Shown here: piece after piece, positions 32,958 through 43,519 of the stretch
Layout of the letters: every line of letters begins with the position of its first letter
Numbering within the stretch: the first letter of the stretch is position 1
Assembly: GCF_030272615.1 (NCBI RefSeq)
Contig: NC_081413.1
Location: 555,979,136-556,043,135 of the forward strand
DNA length: 64,000 nt
Direction: 5' to 3'
Source of the DNA: Cryptomeria japonica
Lineage: Eukaryota; Streptophyta; Pinopsida; Cupressales; Cupressaceae
Position numbers and translations under genes: made by a program
Notes under the pieces: generated by a model
What the model was told of the DNA's origin: nothing
The model's input: the letters and a program-made list of their open reading frames with translations, nothing else
Database searches by the model: none

Positions 32958-34435
32958 TTTATGCGGGAAAAGTGGGTGAATAAAACTTAATATGTGAAAA
33001 TCTTGATTAAAAACTAGTCCACACACACACACAGGACTTCTTGGTGCAAGCTATGGAGTAATGTAGTATTACTCAGCTTCCCAAGGAGGGTCCCATGGTT
33101 CTCTATCTCACAATGTCCCTCAAACCAACGTTTTTGCTCTCAGATCACTAAGCAAAATGGTTTAGGGATGGCAAATATGAGAACGAGAGATGCTTTTATA
33201 GATTTTAGTATGAAATGGATGCTAAGCTATGTATGATCTTAGAAATGCAATAAACTAAATGATAAGATGACAAGATTAGTATGAATACTATCCTAGCATA
33301 CTATATTTAGTCTATGATTGAGCTAAAATGATAAAGAAATTACTCTAAACATGCATATTTAGTCTAATTCTGATCTAAAAGAGGCTAAATGATGAGCATA
33401 AAGATGATATGAAATCTTGAAAGAATTTGAGCATAAGTGTGATGCTACAAATTTGAAGGATGATTGTTAAAAATGGAGGAATGAGAGCTCTATTTATAGC
33501 ACAAACAGGGCAATGGATGGTCAAGATTGAATGGTTTAATCAAGGGCCAAGTTTGAAAGTTGGGGATCCATGTGCACAATTGGCACCAATAAAATAGTGA
33601 CAAGTGTCAACATAGGATTGGGTTGAGAGAAGAGGTTGGAGACATTAAAGGCCTGAGAAGACCTCATGGTTATCTAGAGGCTAAGGGTCAAGTCTAAATT
33701 AGGTTTACCCAATGGATTAAGATTTAATCCAAGGATAAACCTTTGTGCAAATGATTAAGAGATAATCATGGTCAAAGCATTAATGCCTGATGAGACCTTT
33801 GGGTTGGGTAGAGGTTGAGTCAAAACAAATGTTTTAACCATGTGGGAGAGTTTGAATTAACCATTAATGGTTATTGGAGACTTTGGGGATTAAGTGGTTG
33901 AAGGTTGGAAGCCTTCAATGGTTTTTAAAGACTTTAGGGGTTTTGGTGGTTGAAGGTTGAAAACCTTTAATGGTTATCCAAGACTTTGGGCCATTTGAGA
34001 AGTGACCTCCCTTTGTTTAGGGATGTGACAAAGTTTAGAGGGGGGTTAGGTTAATTAGAAGCGATTAAAAGATTCTAGAAGAGATTAGGAAGGGGTTTGG
34101 GATTTTGCAAGTGGATGGGGGATAATAGGATTTTAATTGAATTAAAAGATTTAATTCAATTTGGTTATAATTTGGGGAAATTAAATAAATTAGATTTATT
34201 CAATTTAGGATAACTATTTAATTAAATTTGATTTTAATTAAAAGTGGCTAGGGGGATTTAATTAAATAAAATGATTTATTCATTAAATGGTATAGTGAAT
34301 TTTATTTAAATAAATTGAGTAATTTACTTAATAAAATAGAAGAATGTGGATAATTTAATTAAATTGGATTTAATTAAATAGGGAAATGAACATAAAATAT
34401 TCATTTAGGAATATGGTCATTTTTATATGTCTACA
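32958..34435 (-). repeat. Solo LTR, Gypsy/Tat type, minus orientation
   Basis: On the minus strand it starts TGTAGACATATAAAAATGACC at 34435. TSD CATAT is exact (32953-32957, 34436-34440). The other terminus is CCCGCATAAA rather than the standard CA, so either the end has mutated or a few extra bases were retained. TATA box CTATAAATAG is at 33490-33499 on the minus strand. A short CA repeat is at 33021-33034. Confidence 0.85.
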
Positions 34436-35035
34436 CATATCAAAGGAGAAACCGGTAAGACACCTTATGAATTATGGTTTGGCAATACACCTATAGTTAA
34501 GTATTTCAGAATTTTTGGTAGCAAATGTTATATCAGGAGAGATAATACTATTGGGACATTTGATCCTAGATGTGATGAAGGCATATTTCTTAGTTATTCT
34601 AATGAAAGCAAAGCATATAGATGTTATAACAAGAGATTGCAAATAATTATGGAGAGTGCTAATGTCAAAGTAGATGAGCTGAGCAAAAGTCAAATCAGAG
34701 TTTATGATAAGGAACCGATAGTGGAAATGATTATATATGAACTGGTAGCACCTTTACTAGAACATAGAGTTGAACTAGTTACTCCAGCAACATTAAAGAA
34801 TTCTACAATAATTGAAGAACAAGGAAGAGGAACAGAGAGTCAGAAGACTCCTAGGTATGTGAGATTAAATAATTATGAAGATCAAATCATTGGGGATAAG
34901 AGAAATGGAGTGATGACAAGAAGAAAACTAGAAACTAATGAGGTATGTTTAATTTCACAAGTTGAACCGGTATCAGTAATTGAGGCATGTAAAGATGAAT
35001 TTTGGTTAAAAGGTATGGAAGAAGAATTAGATTAG
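34436..35035 (+). pseudogene. Copia-D integrase C-terminus and linker
   Basis: Continuous frame 34427-35035: HIKGETGKTPYELWFGNTPI, YFRIFGSKCYIRRDNTIGTF, DEGIFLSYSNESKAYRCYNK, then the acidic linker with TPRYVRLNNYEDQIIGDKRN. It resumes exactly after the solo LTR TSD. It ends at a TAG after EEELD, just before the RT. Confidence 0.92.
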
Positions 35036-35960
35036 ATTGAGAAAAATAGCACATGGACTTTGGTTCCCCGACCTAAAAATAAAAATGGTATTGGAACTAA
35101 ATAGGTTTTTAGGAATAAATTGAATGAGGATGGTCAAGTTATAAGGAATAAGGCTAGATTGGTTTGTAAAGGATATTCTCAAAAGGAAGTAATTGATTAT
35201 GGAGAAACTTTTGCACTGGTAGCTAGGATTGAAGTTGTAAGACTATTTCTTCCTTATGTTGCTTATAAAAACTACAAGGTTTATCAAATGGATGTTAAAT
35301 GTGCATTTTTGAATGGGGATCTTGATGAGGAAGTTTATATTGAGAAACCTGATGGTTTTTCACTATCAGATGATACTGATATGGTTTGCAGGTTAAGGAA
35401 AGCTTTATATGGAGCACTTAGACATTGGTATGCAAGGTTGAATAAATATCTTTTGAAGCTTGGTTTTACTAAGGGCAGTGCTGATAGTAATTTATATTAT
35501 AAAATCACTGATGATGATATACTGATTGTTGAAGTATTTTTTGATGACATTATTTTTGGAGGTGAAGATAAATTATGCATAGAATTTTCTAAGAATATGG
35601 AGAAAGAATTTGAGATGTCTATGATTGGTGAGATGAAATTTTTCTTAGGTTTGGAGATTACTTAGACTGAGAAAGGTATTTTTATCTATCAAACTAAATA
35701 TGCTAAGGAATTGTATGAAGAAATTTGGTATGGGAGATTCTAAACCGGTAAGTGCACCTATGGTTACAAGTGAGAAATTGACAAGGGAAGATGTTTTTGC
35801 ACCGGTAAATCCTATAAGATACAAATCTATGATTGGAGGTCTACTTTATTTGACTCAAACTAGGCCTAACATTATGAATGATGTCTATATTGTTTCAAGA
35901 TTTCAGAGTGATCCTAGAGAAAACCATGAGATGGCAGTGAAAAGGATTTTCAGATACTTG
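35036..35960 (+). pseudogene. Copia-D reverse transcriptase
   Basis: NTWTLVPRPKNKNGIGTK, then from 35120 [60 protein letters not shown] and [17 protein letters not shown]. The LKQAP part of LYGLKQAPRAWY is lost by a short in-frame deletion near 35415. The catalytic box reads FFDD ([12 protein letters not shown], near 35540). A stop at about 35665 follows FFLGLEIT. Confidence 0.9.
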
Positions 35961-36491
35961 CAAGGTACATCAAAATATGGTTTATGGTACTGTAAGGATG
36001 ATAACTTTACTTTATGTACATATACAGATGTTGACTGGGCTGGAGATGTTGATGAGTGGAAAGGTACTTCCGGTGGAGATTTCTTTCTTGGAAGGAAGTT
36101 GGTTTCATGGATCAGCAAGAAACAGTCATGTACTTCTTTATCTACTATTGAAGCTGAGTATGTTGTTGCTGCTACTAACTATACACAAGTTCTATGGATG
36201 AAGCAAATGTTGAAGGATATAAAGGTGGATTGTGATGCACCAGTAGTTATTCAGTATGATAACTCTGTTGGTATTGATATATCATAGAATCCGGTATTTC
36301 ATTCTAAGACAAAGCACATATCTATCAAGTATAACGTTTTGAAGGAGAAGGTGGAAGCAAATTAAGTTAAACTGGTTTATGTGAACACTAAAGAACATAT
36401 TGCAGATATTTTCACTAAACCTTTATCCAAGAAATCATTTGAGTACTTGAGAGATAGATTGGGGGTTTCTGCCCCTCTGGTAGAGACTTGA
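35961..36491 (+). pseudogene. Copia-D RNase H
   Basis: YLQGTSKYGLWYCKDDNF, YTDVDWAGDVDEWKGTSGG, WISKKQSCTSLSTIEAEYVV, VLWMKQMLKDIKVDCDAPVV, QYDNSVGIDIS then a TAG, TKHISIKYNVLKEKVEA, HIADIFTKPLSKKSFEYLRD, ending with TGA at 36489-36491. The catalytic Asp (TDVDW), Glu (EAEYV) and Asp (QYDNSV) are kept. Confidence 0.9.
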
Positions 36492-36831
36492 ATGATGCGG
36501 TGTGGCATCAGTCTGGCATACATTATCAAAGATACTATTCATTTCGACATTGATGTGGGATGCTACTGCTCAGTGGGAGTAGTCAGCTTTGAGATTCAGA
36601 GGCTTATGTTTTTGCTTTGATATTTCTATCAGATTTCTTGCATTGATGTCAAAGGGGGAGAGACAGTGATGTGAAATAGAAATTTAGAACTTTACAGAGA
36701 TATTATTCAAAGGGGGAGAGATATTGATATTCAGAGCTATATGTAGGTGATTGATTGATTGTCTTCCACAGGGGGAGACTTGTTTGGCATTTCTTGGTAC
36801 TTAGATGTTTTTCACATCTAGTGTTGCCATC

Positions 36832-36849
36832 AATGCCAAAGGGAGAGAT
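36832..36849 (+). other. Copia-D polypurine tract
   Basis: ATGCCAAAGGGAGAGAT directly before the 3' LTR. Other copies of AAAGGGGGAGAGA-like sequence at 36650 and 36708 sit in the untranslated region. Confidence 0.88.
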
Positions 36850-38069
36850 TGTTGGCCATTTGGTGGAATTGATTATGTGTTGCATTAATGTTTTGTCATT
36901 GATGTCAACACTAGTTGTTTGGATGCTTTACCGACACCCTTCTAGTCTCATTAGGTTGAGTAGTTTTTGGTTAACTTCGATCTGGCATGATCTAGTAGGC
37001 TCCAACATAATTCAGTGATGGAATTGGCTTGTTCATGATACTCATACTCATATTTGGTCAGTTGGTTTCAGTCTGGTGATTAGATGCTATCCTGTTTACT
37101 TAGAAGATTGGTTTCTAGTTCTAGCGAGGGTTTCACCAACAAAGCTTTTGGTGGAGATCTTTGATGCATTGCATAATTGGTGTTGGTGTAGCTTCTGATG
37201 GAGCTTCAGGATTTTGTTGATGATCATGTTAGAGACTTGGTGTTTGGAGATCATTGTTGAAGCGTGTGGACCTATACTTGGTCCCAGTTGATCTAGGTTA
37301 TGGACCGACATAAATGTAACGTGTGGATAGGACCTATTGTTGTATTTCCGGGATGCCTTTTGTGTTGAATATTATTTGTTTTGGTCTAAGGCCGACATGG
37401 TTTGTAATTATGTAATTGGTTTATTGTCCGGTGGCGAACTTGATTGTTTATGGTCGAGGGTTTATATAAATAAGATGTAAGAACTTATTGTAGATCATCA
37501 TGGTTGTTGTAAGAGGTCATGGTCAAGGATTGTAATGTGTGAATAATGTAATATCATTCAGGTAGAGGATTTAGTCAATCATTGGAGATCGAATTGGGTT
37601 TGTAAGAGGATTTAGTCCTCTGGTATTGAGCTTAATCAAAACTGTACTCAGGCATAAGAGATGCTATCTTTTGTAGTTCAACACTTCTCTGGATTGTAGT
37701 CTGGATTTATATGTAGTCAGTGAGGCTCCTTTTGTGATGGGTAATGTGCTCTAGGCTATTGGCCTTCCTACAAGTGCAAGCCCCTTCATTGCAATTCACA
37801 TACTTACTGTAGAAGTATTATTTAACTATGGGTAGGCTTCCCACCATGGTTTCTCCCTTTATTGGGTTTTCCACGTACAAATCTTGGTGTTGTATGGATG
37901 ATTTTTATTCTGTGGTTATTGTTTATGCTTAATTGGATTAACTGCTATTCCAGTATTATTGGTTTGGGTTCCGATATTAAAGTTTAAATTGCTAATGCTT
38001 CTAGTAATCTATGACAACTAATTCACCCCCCCCTCTCAATTATCTTCCAGTTATCTGAACTGTCTAACA
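36850..38069 (+). repeat. Copia-D 3' LTR (1220 bp)
   Basis: TGTTGGCCAT to TGTCTAACA, followed by the TSD CTTTC. Hairpin block near 37842-37877; the first arm is decayed to CATGG. Confidence 0.94.
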
Positions 38070-38612
38070 CTTTCATGACAAAGGTTCATGCATATGTGTG
38101 TTTTAGAGCTTGTGCTTAATAGAATAGCACCTTTTTTTTTAGGAATAGTGCATTTGGTAAAAAATGAATTTGTTTGATTTTGACTATGTTAAAATTCATT
38201 TAGATGATTTAATTTGATATTTTGATTCATCAATTTGATAGATAGGTATGTCGATTGATGTTTGATTGATAGAGAATTTGATAAATTTGATTGATAGGAT
38301 AAATGATTGATTGATTTGATTGATAGATTGGCTCTAAGAGACTGATTCAATCTCTGATAAAGAACTTGATAGAGTTAACTGAACTCAGTGATTGATAGAA
38401 AATCATTTTTGATGATTTAAAAGTTGATTTGATGGCCTGATTTTCTTTGTAGAAAATATTTGATCGATTGCTGATGTGATTAATCATTTATTTGATAGAT
38501 TCATAGATTAGCTATCTCTTATATTTGATAGATAGATAATTGATAGAGATCAAATTCTCTTGCTAAATAGGAGAAACTTGATGTTCTCTAGTGTCGAGAG
38601 AAATTCCCAGCC
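38070..38612 (+). other. Distal leader of the antisense PMD unit
   Basis: Continuation of the Tat-2 region cut by Copia-D. It starts with one more copy of the GTTCATGCATATGTG-type repeat, then from about 38170 to 38560 is a low-complexity block with TTGATAGA and GATTGATTTGAT repeated many times. No open frame is supported before the ATG at 38613. Confidence 0.5.
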
Positions 38613-40660
38613 ATGCACCATTTAGTGCCAGATCTTACACGGGATGAGATTAGACATATAGATGCCTGCAAATTACGCCATTTGTTGTACATGCCTAATA
38701 TTACCCATAATAGGGGTTTGTTGAATGCCTTAGCAGAGAGATGGCATATCGAGAATAACAATTTCCACCTACCCACTGGTGAGATCAGTGTTACACTCGA
38801 GGATATCTATAGGATTCTACACATCCTCATGACTGGTGAGTTAGTCCAATATGATTTTCAGATCTTAGAGGGACAGAGGCTTGCAAAGTCATATTTGGTG
38901 ATGAGAGCATTTCTAGAGGAGAGATCTGATGGGAGGATATGATCATGTACTACGAGACTCTCAATTATTCTTGTAGGATTGATTGGTGAATTCATCTATC
39001 CAGATAGGAGATCTCGAGGTTTCGTTGTTGGTTGGGGTGAGATTCTACACAGAATGATGCAGCATCGGACTCGATATGCATGGGGTGTTTCCATGTGTGC
39101 TCATTTGTATCATGATCTTTATTAGGTTCTTTGATGACGGTGCTAGTATGTCTATAGGATGTACGCTTTTACAAATCTGGGGTTGGGAGCACATTATTGT
39201 TACTCGGCCTATCCATCATAGAGTTCATGGTGATAGGCAGCCATATATCTATTTATATGCAGGTTTGTTTTACTCAGCATAAGCTGGGTAAGATGGAGTA
39301 TTGACATTAGGTTCTGGATTCACTGGATAGCATCATTTGGAGACCCTATATTGAGTGTGAGCCATGGATGGATGATGCACAGACATTACCATATATTTTG
39401 CAGAGTAGATATTTGATTGGTCATACTCCATACATTGTTGAGCAATAGTTGATTGGTCGCATTTTGAGACAGTTTGGTATCATTCAGCACATGCCTATTG
39501 GTGTCGCCATGTATGCACAATGATAAAAGGATACGTGAGATTGGGGACCTTCTTTATCTTTTGAGATAGCACGCGTAGATTTTTTGGTTGCTCCTATGGT
39601 AGCTTATGATTTGAGATTACACATTTTGGATTCAGGGGTCACTACGGATTATGCCCAATACATGCTTGCGCACCCTTTTCCTCATATGACTGATCCAACA
39701 GACCCTCCTCCCAGCTCAAGAGATGAGGAGGATGATTTAGATGATCCCATCATTAGGAGATGGAGATGGAGATGAGAGCTTAGAGATGCTCAAGAGGCTA
39801 GAGATGAGGGAGATGAGGGAGGAGATGGAGGCAGTAGGAGACCTGGTTGGAGAGGAGGTTGAACGAGAGTCCATGGAGGACCTTTTAGATAGATTGGAAG
39901 GGTTGGGAGACCACTTTCCATGGGAGGGAGAGATGCAGGATGGATTGGGAGGTATACAGACAAGGAAAATATGAGATCAGTGAGAGGATTACCCTCTACA
40001 AGAGGAGGTAGGAGTACTGGATTGGACAAGGGTTGAGGGAGAGGCATTGATTTTGATCAGATTCATTCAGATCCTATGGTTATTACATCTCATGGAAGAG
40101 GGGATGAGGTGGAGGAGAATTCAGAGGATCATGTTCCTCTCATTAGATGATGGGTCTTGAGGGCTACTTGGGTTGAGATTCCAATAGGTGGAGAGGGACG
40201 TGGAGATGAGGGGATGAAGGGTCATGTTCCTCAGCAGGATGTGCCAAAGCAGGAGACCTTGGATGATCTCAGAGCACATATAGATCAACTTAGGGCACAA
40301 GTGTAGACACTTATGACAGAGAGATAGGGTTGTTAGGAGACAAAAGGATACTCATGCCCTTCTTGATCACAATCATTAGGTTGGATCTAGTACTCTCTTA
40401 GTCGATACCATCAAAGCGCTATTTTGGGCTAGGAAGGAGACAACACACTGGCGATGATTATACAAGGATTCAGCCTTAGAGAGTCAGAGAACAGTGAGCT
40501 ATCATACTATTGTGAGGATGGCTACTAGCAGTGGTGGGGTCATGGGACCTCTTCAGAGGAGTGGAGATCGAGGGGAAGAACCATCTGGAGGATCTTCTTG
40601 CCCATAGCCACAGAGACAAACAAAGTCAGGTGGTAGTGGCACAAGACAACCTTGACTTGT
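38613..40660 (+). pseudogene. Plant mobile domain (PMD) protein, antisense to Tat-2, broken
   Basis: The first 109 codons are open: TRDEIRHIDACKLRHLLYMP, LLNALAERWHIENNNFHLPT, GEISVTLEDIYRILHILMTG. This is the PMD pattern, related to plant MAIN/MAIL1 and PP7-long-form-like proteins. Later landmarks in shifting frames are YPDRRSRGFVVGWGEILHRM, SIGCTLLQIWGWEHIIVTRP, RILRQFGIIQHMPIGV near 39460 and ILDSGVTTDYAQYMLAHPFP. After these come an acidic section, a coiled-coil-like LRAHIDQLRAQV and a C-terminal SSGGVMGP motif near 40530, about 650 codons in total. Family members act in gene regulation and silencing; TE-borne copies are known. Stops make this copy non-functional. Confidence 0.8.
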
Positions 40661-41078
40661 AGACGTGATTTATATTGATGAGGCACTTGTATTTTATTAT
40701 TGATCTGATATCATTGTATACTTGGACTTTTTATTGTTTTATGATGATCTATATGTAGACATGGACTCTATATGATGATGATTTATGGTTTATTATGCAT
40801 GCTACTCTATATGATGATGATCTATATGCTTCATGATTCATATATGCAATGATTAGATGGATGATGTTATGATGATCTTATTTTCCCTTTATTTTTATGA
40901 TGATGATGTTCTATATGATGCAATGATGATGAAATGAAAATGCATTTGATTTTGATTTTGATGATCATGGATGCAAATGAAATTAATTCTATAATGCTTT
41001 ACTTAAATGATGCAAATGCAATGATCTATATGAGAATGCATCTAATGATAAATGAATGTTGATTTTTTATTGTTGATG
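40661..41078 (+). repeat. 3' flank of the PMD frame with degenerate CTATATGATGATG repeats
   Basis: Many copies of CTATATGATGATG and ATGATGATCTATATG over about 400 bases, AT-rich, no open frame. The minus strand downstream of the Tat-1 PMD frame has related CTATATGATTTATGAATGATG units (60660-60750), which suggests a shared 3' untranslated region. Confidence 0.6.
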
Positions 41079-42364
41079 TGTATGCATATAATGATTTAAA
41101 ATTAATCTTACTCTTCTAATTTCATATTTCCTCATCATCTTACTAATCATTTAATCAAATAAACTATTTTCTAACTATTAATTAAATATTTGTTATTTAA
41201 TTAATTCTGATTAATTCCCCAATTTAAATAATCTCTATTATTTAAATAAATTTTATTTTCAATTTCTATCTTTATTTAGTTAATCATTAATCATTAACCC
41301 TTTTCTAAATATTAATTAAATATTTATTATTTAATTAATTGTGATTTTATTCCTTTAATTTGAATAGTCTTTATTATTTAATTAAAGCCCATTTCTAAAT
41401 AATTAAATAGTTTCTTTAAATTATTTAATTAACTAATTGTTTCTTTTAATTTCTTCTAATTTAATGTAATTTCAAATTCTTCTAATTTCTTCTAATTTAA
41501 TGTAATTTCAAATTCTTCTAATTTCTTCTAATTTCATTTAATTTCAAATTCTTCTAATTTCTTCTAATTTCATCTAATTTCTTCTAATTTCAAATTCTTT
41601 CAATTTCTTCTAATTTCAAATACATATGCATGATTTCAAAAATCAAAGGCAAGTTCTAAATATATTCAAATAATAAATTGAATTTAAAATAAAATTAAAT
41701 ATTTGAATTAAATCTCATGCAAAGATTAAATTGAAAATCAAAGTCAAAGTTCAAGCACATGCTAAATTAATTAATTAATTCAATTATCTCTTCAATTCTT
41801 ATTTCTATCTTTTAATTAGCTTTTTCTAAATAAAGCTCGCAATCAGCTTTCAATCAGTTAACTATCTCCTACTCTTTATTTCATCCAATCATCCTTTTTC
41901 ATCCTTAAGTCAACTTTTTCTCAATCAGTTGACTCAATTAATCTATTCAATCTATTTTGTTCCACCTCCAATTTAGCAATTCAACTATCAATCAGCATGT
42001 AAGCTCACCTAAGTTCCACCTCTTAATCATTTTGTTCCACCTTTCATTCAATTCTCATCCAAAAATCTATAAATTGAGCATTCAATTCCTCACAATTCTG
42101 CTGAATCACGAACTTTAAATCTTTGTGTCATTTGCAGGTTGCTAGTGCGATATCTAAGAGCCACCATACCACAAAGAGGAGAAGAGCAATGGAAGTTATA
42201 TGCAGTCTTGGAATGGGGGATTTTGATTAATTTATATTATATTCCTATTTCTTGCATCTGTGTTATATCATTGTTTTGTTTGTTTGAATTCCAATTAGGT
42301 TAGGAATTTGTGATTTTCCTGGTATTCCTAGTTGATATTATTAGATGAATTTATACATGTAACA
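41079..42364 (+). repeat. Tat-1 5' LTR
   Basis: AT-rich with TTAATTAAATATTT-like stretches and repeated CTTCTAATTTC units (41460-41620). The start is decayed: TGTATGCATATAATG at 41079 in place of TGTAGACACCTAAAA, and about 60 bases present in the 3' LTR are missing. A TATA-like CTATAAAT is at 42067-42074. The end is placed at GTAACA (42364) before a TTTTGGTGAAC-like primer site. Both ends are approximate. Confidence 0.7.
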
Positions 42365-42365
42365 T

Positions 42366-42383
42366 TTTGGTGAACTTGACATG
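42366..42383 (+). other. Candidate Tat-1 primer-binding site
   Basis: TTTGGTGAACTTGACATG follows the proposed LTR end. TTGGTG starts many Gypsy primer sites, but I cannot name the tRNA. Confidence 0.4.
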
Positions 42384-42459
42384 AACTAATAGCAATTTAA
42401 CCTTATTTTTCTTTTGTGTGATTTTGCAAATCGAATGGAATTTTTTAAATTTTTGCAGG

Positions 42460-43180
42460 TTTGTACGGATTTGCAAAACAAATTCTAAATCATGTAATCG
42501 CATTTACATCATCATGCAATCGTATAGACAGACTCACACAATCGAGCATATAGGGTCACACATTCGTGTCGAACCCATTACGCAAAAGCCTTTACAGGGT
42601 CACACAATCGCTCTGTTAGAATCACGCATTCGTCACAAATATTTATGTTTCTGTTTATTTTATATTTCTTGTTTTTTGATCTTTGTTTTGTTAAATTTTG
42701 TATGAAATTAGGTAAATCTAAATACGGTCTACATTTATTGCATGCTTAATTATGGCATTTTATTGCACGTAAGCTACCATTCATAATTTCAGGTGCCGGG
42801 AGGATGAAGGAACAAAGAAGACAAGCCAGACGCTATCAACAAATCATCAAGGTAGAAAAGAAGATACGAGATCTAGAGGATCAACCAGCTATCAACAGAT
42901 ACAATAGCCTAGTTCTCTCATATAGAGTTAAATATGATTTGCTTAACATAGAATGGATGATGAGAAATCTTGCTAGGGCATCACAAACTGTTTTGCAAGT
43001 TCTAGATCAGAATTAGCTTTCTTTTTAATTTTTTTGTTTGGTTTGTTTGTGTGTCACACAATCGCTCTGTTAGGATCACGCAATCACTCTATTAGGATCA
43101 TGCAATCACTCTATCAGAATTATACAATCACTCTGACAGAATTACGTAGTCGGCCATACAGCATCATGCAATAAATCAGG
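42460..43180 (+). repeat. Tat-1 leader repeats with CACACAATCG core
   Basis: Two clusters, 42490-42640 and 43050-43170, of degenerate units of about 21-22 bases around TCACGCAATCACTCT and GTCACACAATCGCTCTGTTA. In the second cluster four units follow each other with a period of 21-22. A short frame, 42804-43016, lies between the clusters (MKEQRRQARRYQQIIKVEKK, 70 codons), rich in basic residues; its coding status is uncertain. Confidence 0.7.
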
Positions 43181-43323
43181 TATCATTACACATTTGTGTT
43201 TTTCATAGTTTAGTTTTCTATTTTCTATTGGTTTTATTGGATTACTGATTATCTGTTTCCAGCATGTGGCGAATTTACAGAGAGGGTCAGATCATTATTG
43301 GATAATAAACACTCATGCTCTCA

Positions 43324-43436
43324 CACTTCAGTTTTGGGCTTAAAATAAACAATGGTTAAAATGGACATGCATGTTATAACACTTCAGTTTTGGGCTTAAA
43401 ATAAACAATGGTTAAAATCGGCATGTATACATCCAC
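43324..43436 (+). repeat. 56 bp direct tandem duplication
   Basis: CACTTCAGTTTTGGGC at 43324 recurs at 43380, with the following TTAAAATAAACAATGG also repeated. A third, weaker copy continues to about 43510. It lies in the untranslated leader. Confidence 0.8.
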
Positions 43437-43519
43437 ATTTTAGTTTGGTGTTTTAAAATTGACATGCACATGCGTATCTCACACCTAAATTTGGGTTTTA
43501 AAATAAACGTGAATCGGGC

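Larger units (their letters stand above)
28513..38069 (+). mobile_element. Copia-D LTR retrotransposon with two nested solo LTRs
   Basis: Plus-strand copia element with LTRs 28513-29735 and 36850-38069, primer-binding site, gag, protease, integrase, RT, RNase H and polypurine tract. The TSD CTTTC is exact (28508-28512, 38070-38074). Removing the solo LTRs 31613-32602 and 32958-34435 leaves about 7.1 kb. By eye the LTRs differ at about 8% of their first 370 positions. It separates the leader of the antisense PMD unit of Tat-2 into two parts. Confidence 0.95.

Noticed and set aside
33021-33034. CA microsatellite as a functional element
   Set aside because: Short simple repeat inside a solo LTR with no evidence of function.
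39741-39974. Plus-strand acidic frame 39741-39974 and its minus-strand partner 39790-40047
   Set aside because: Low-complexity GAGGAGATG-type sequence inside the C-terminal half of the PMD frame; neither shows a domain and both look like frame shadows.
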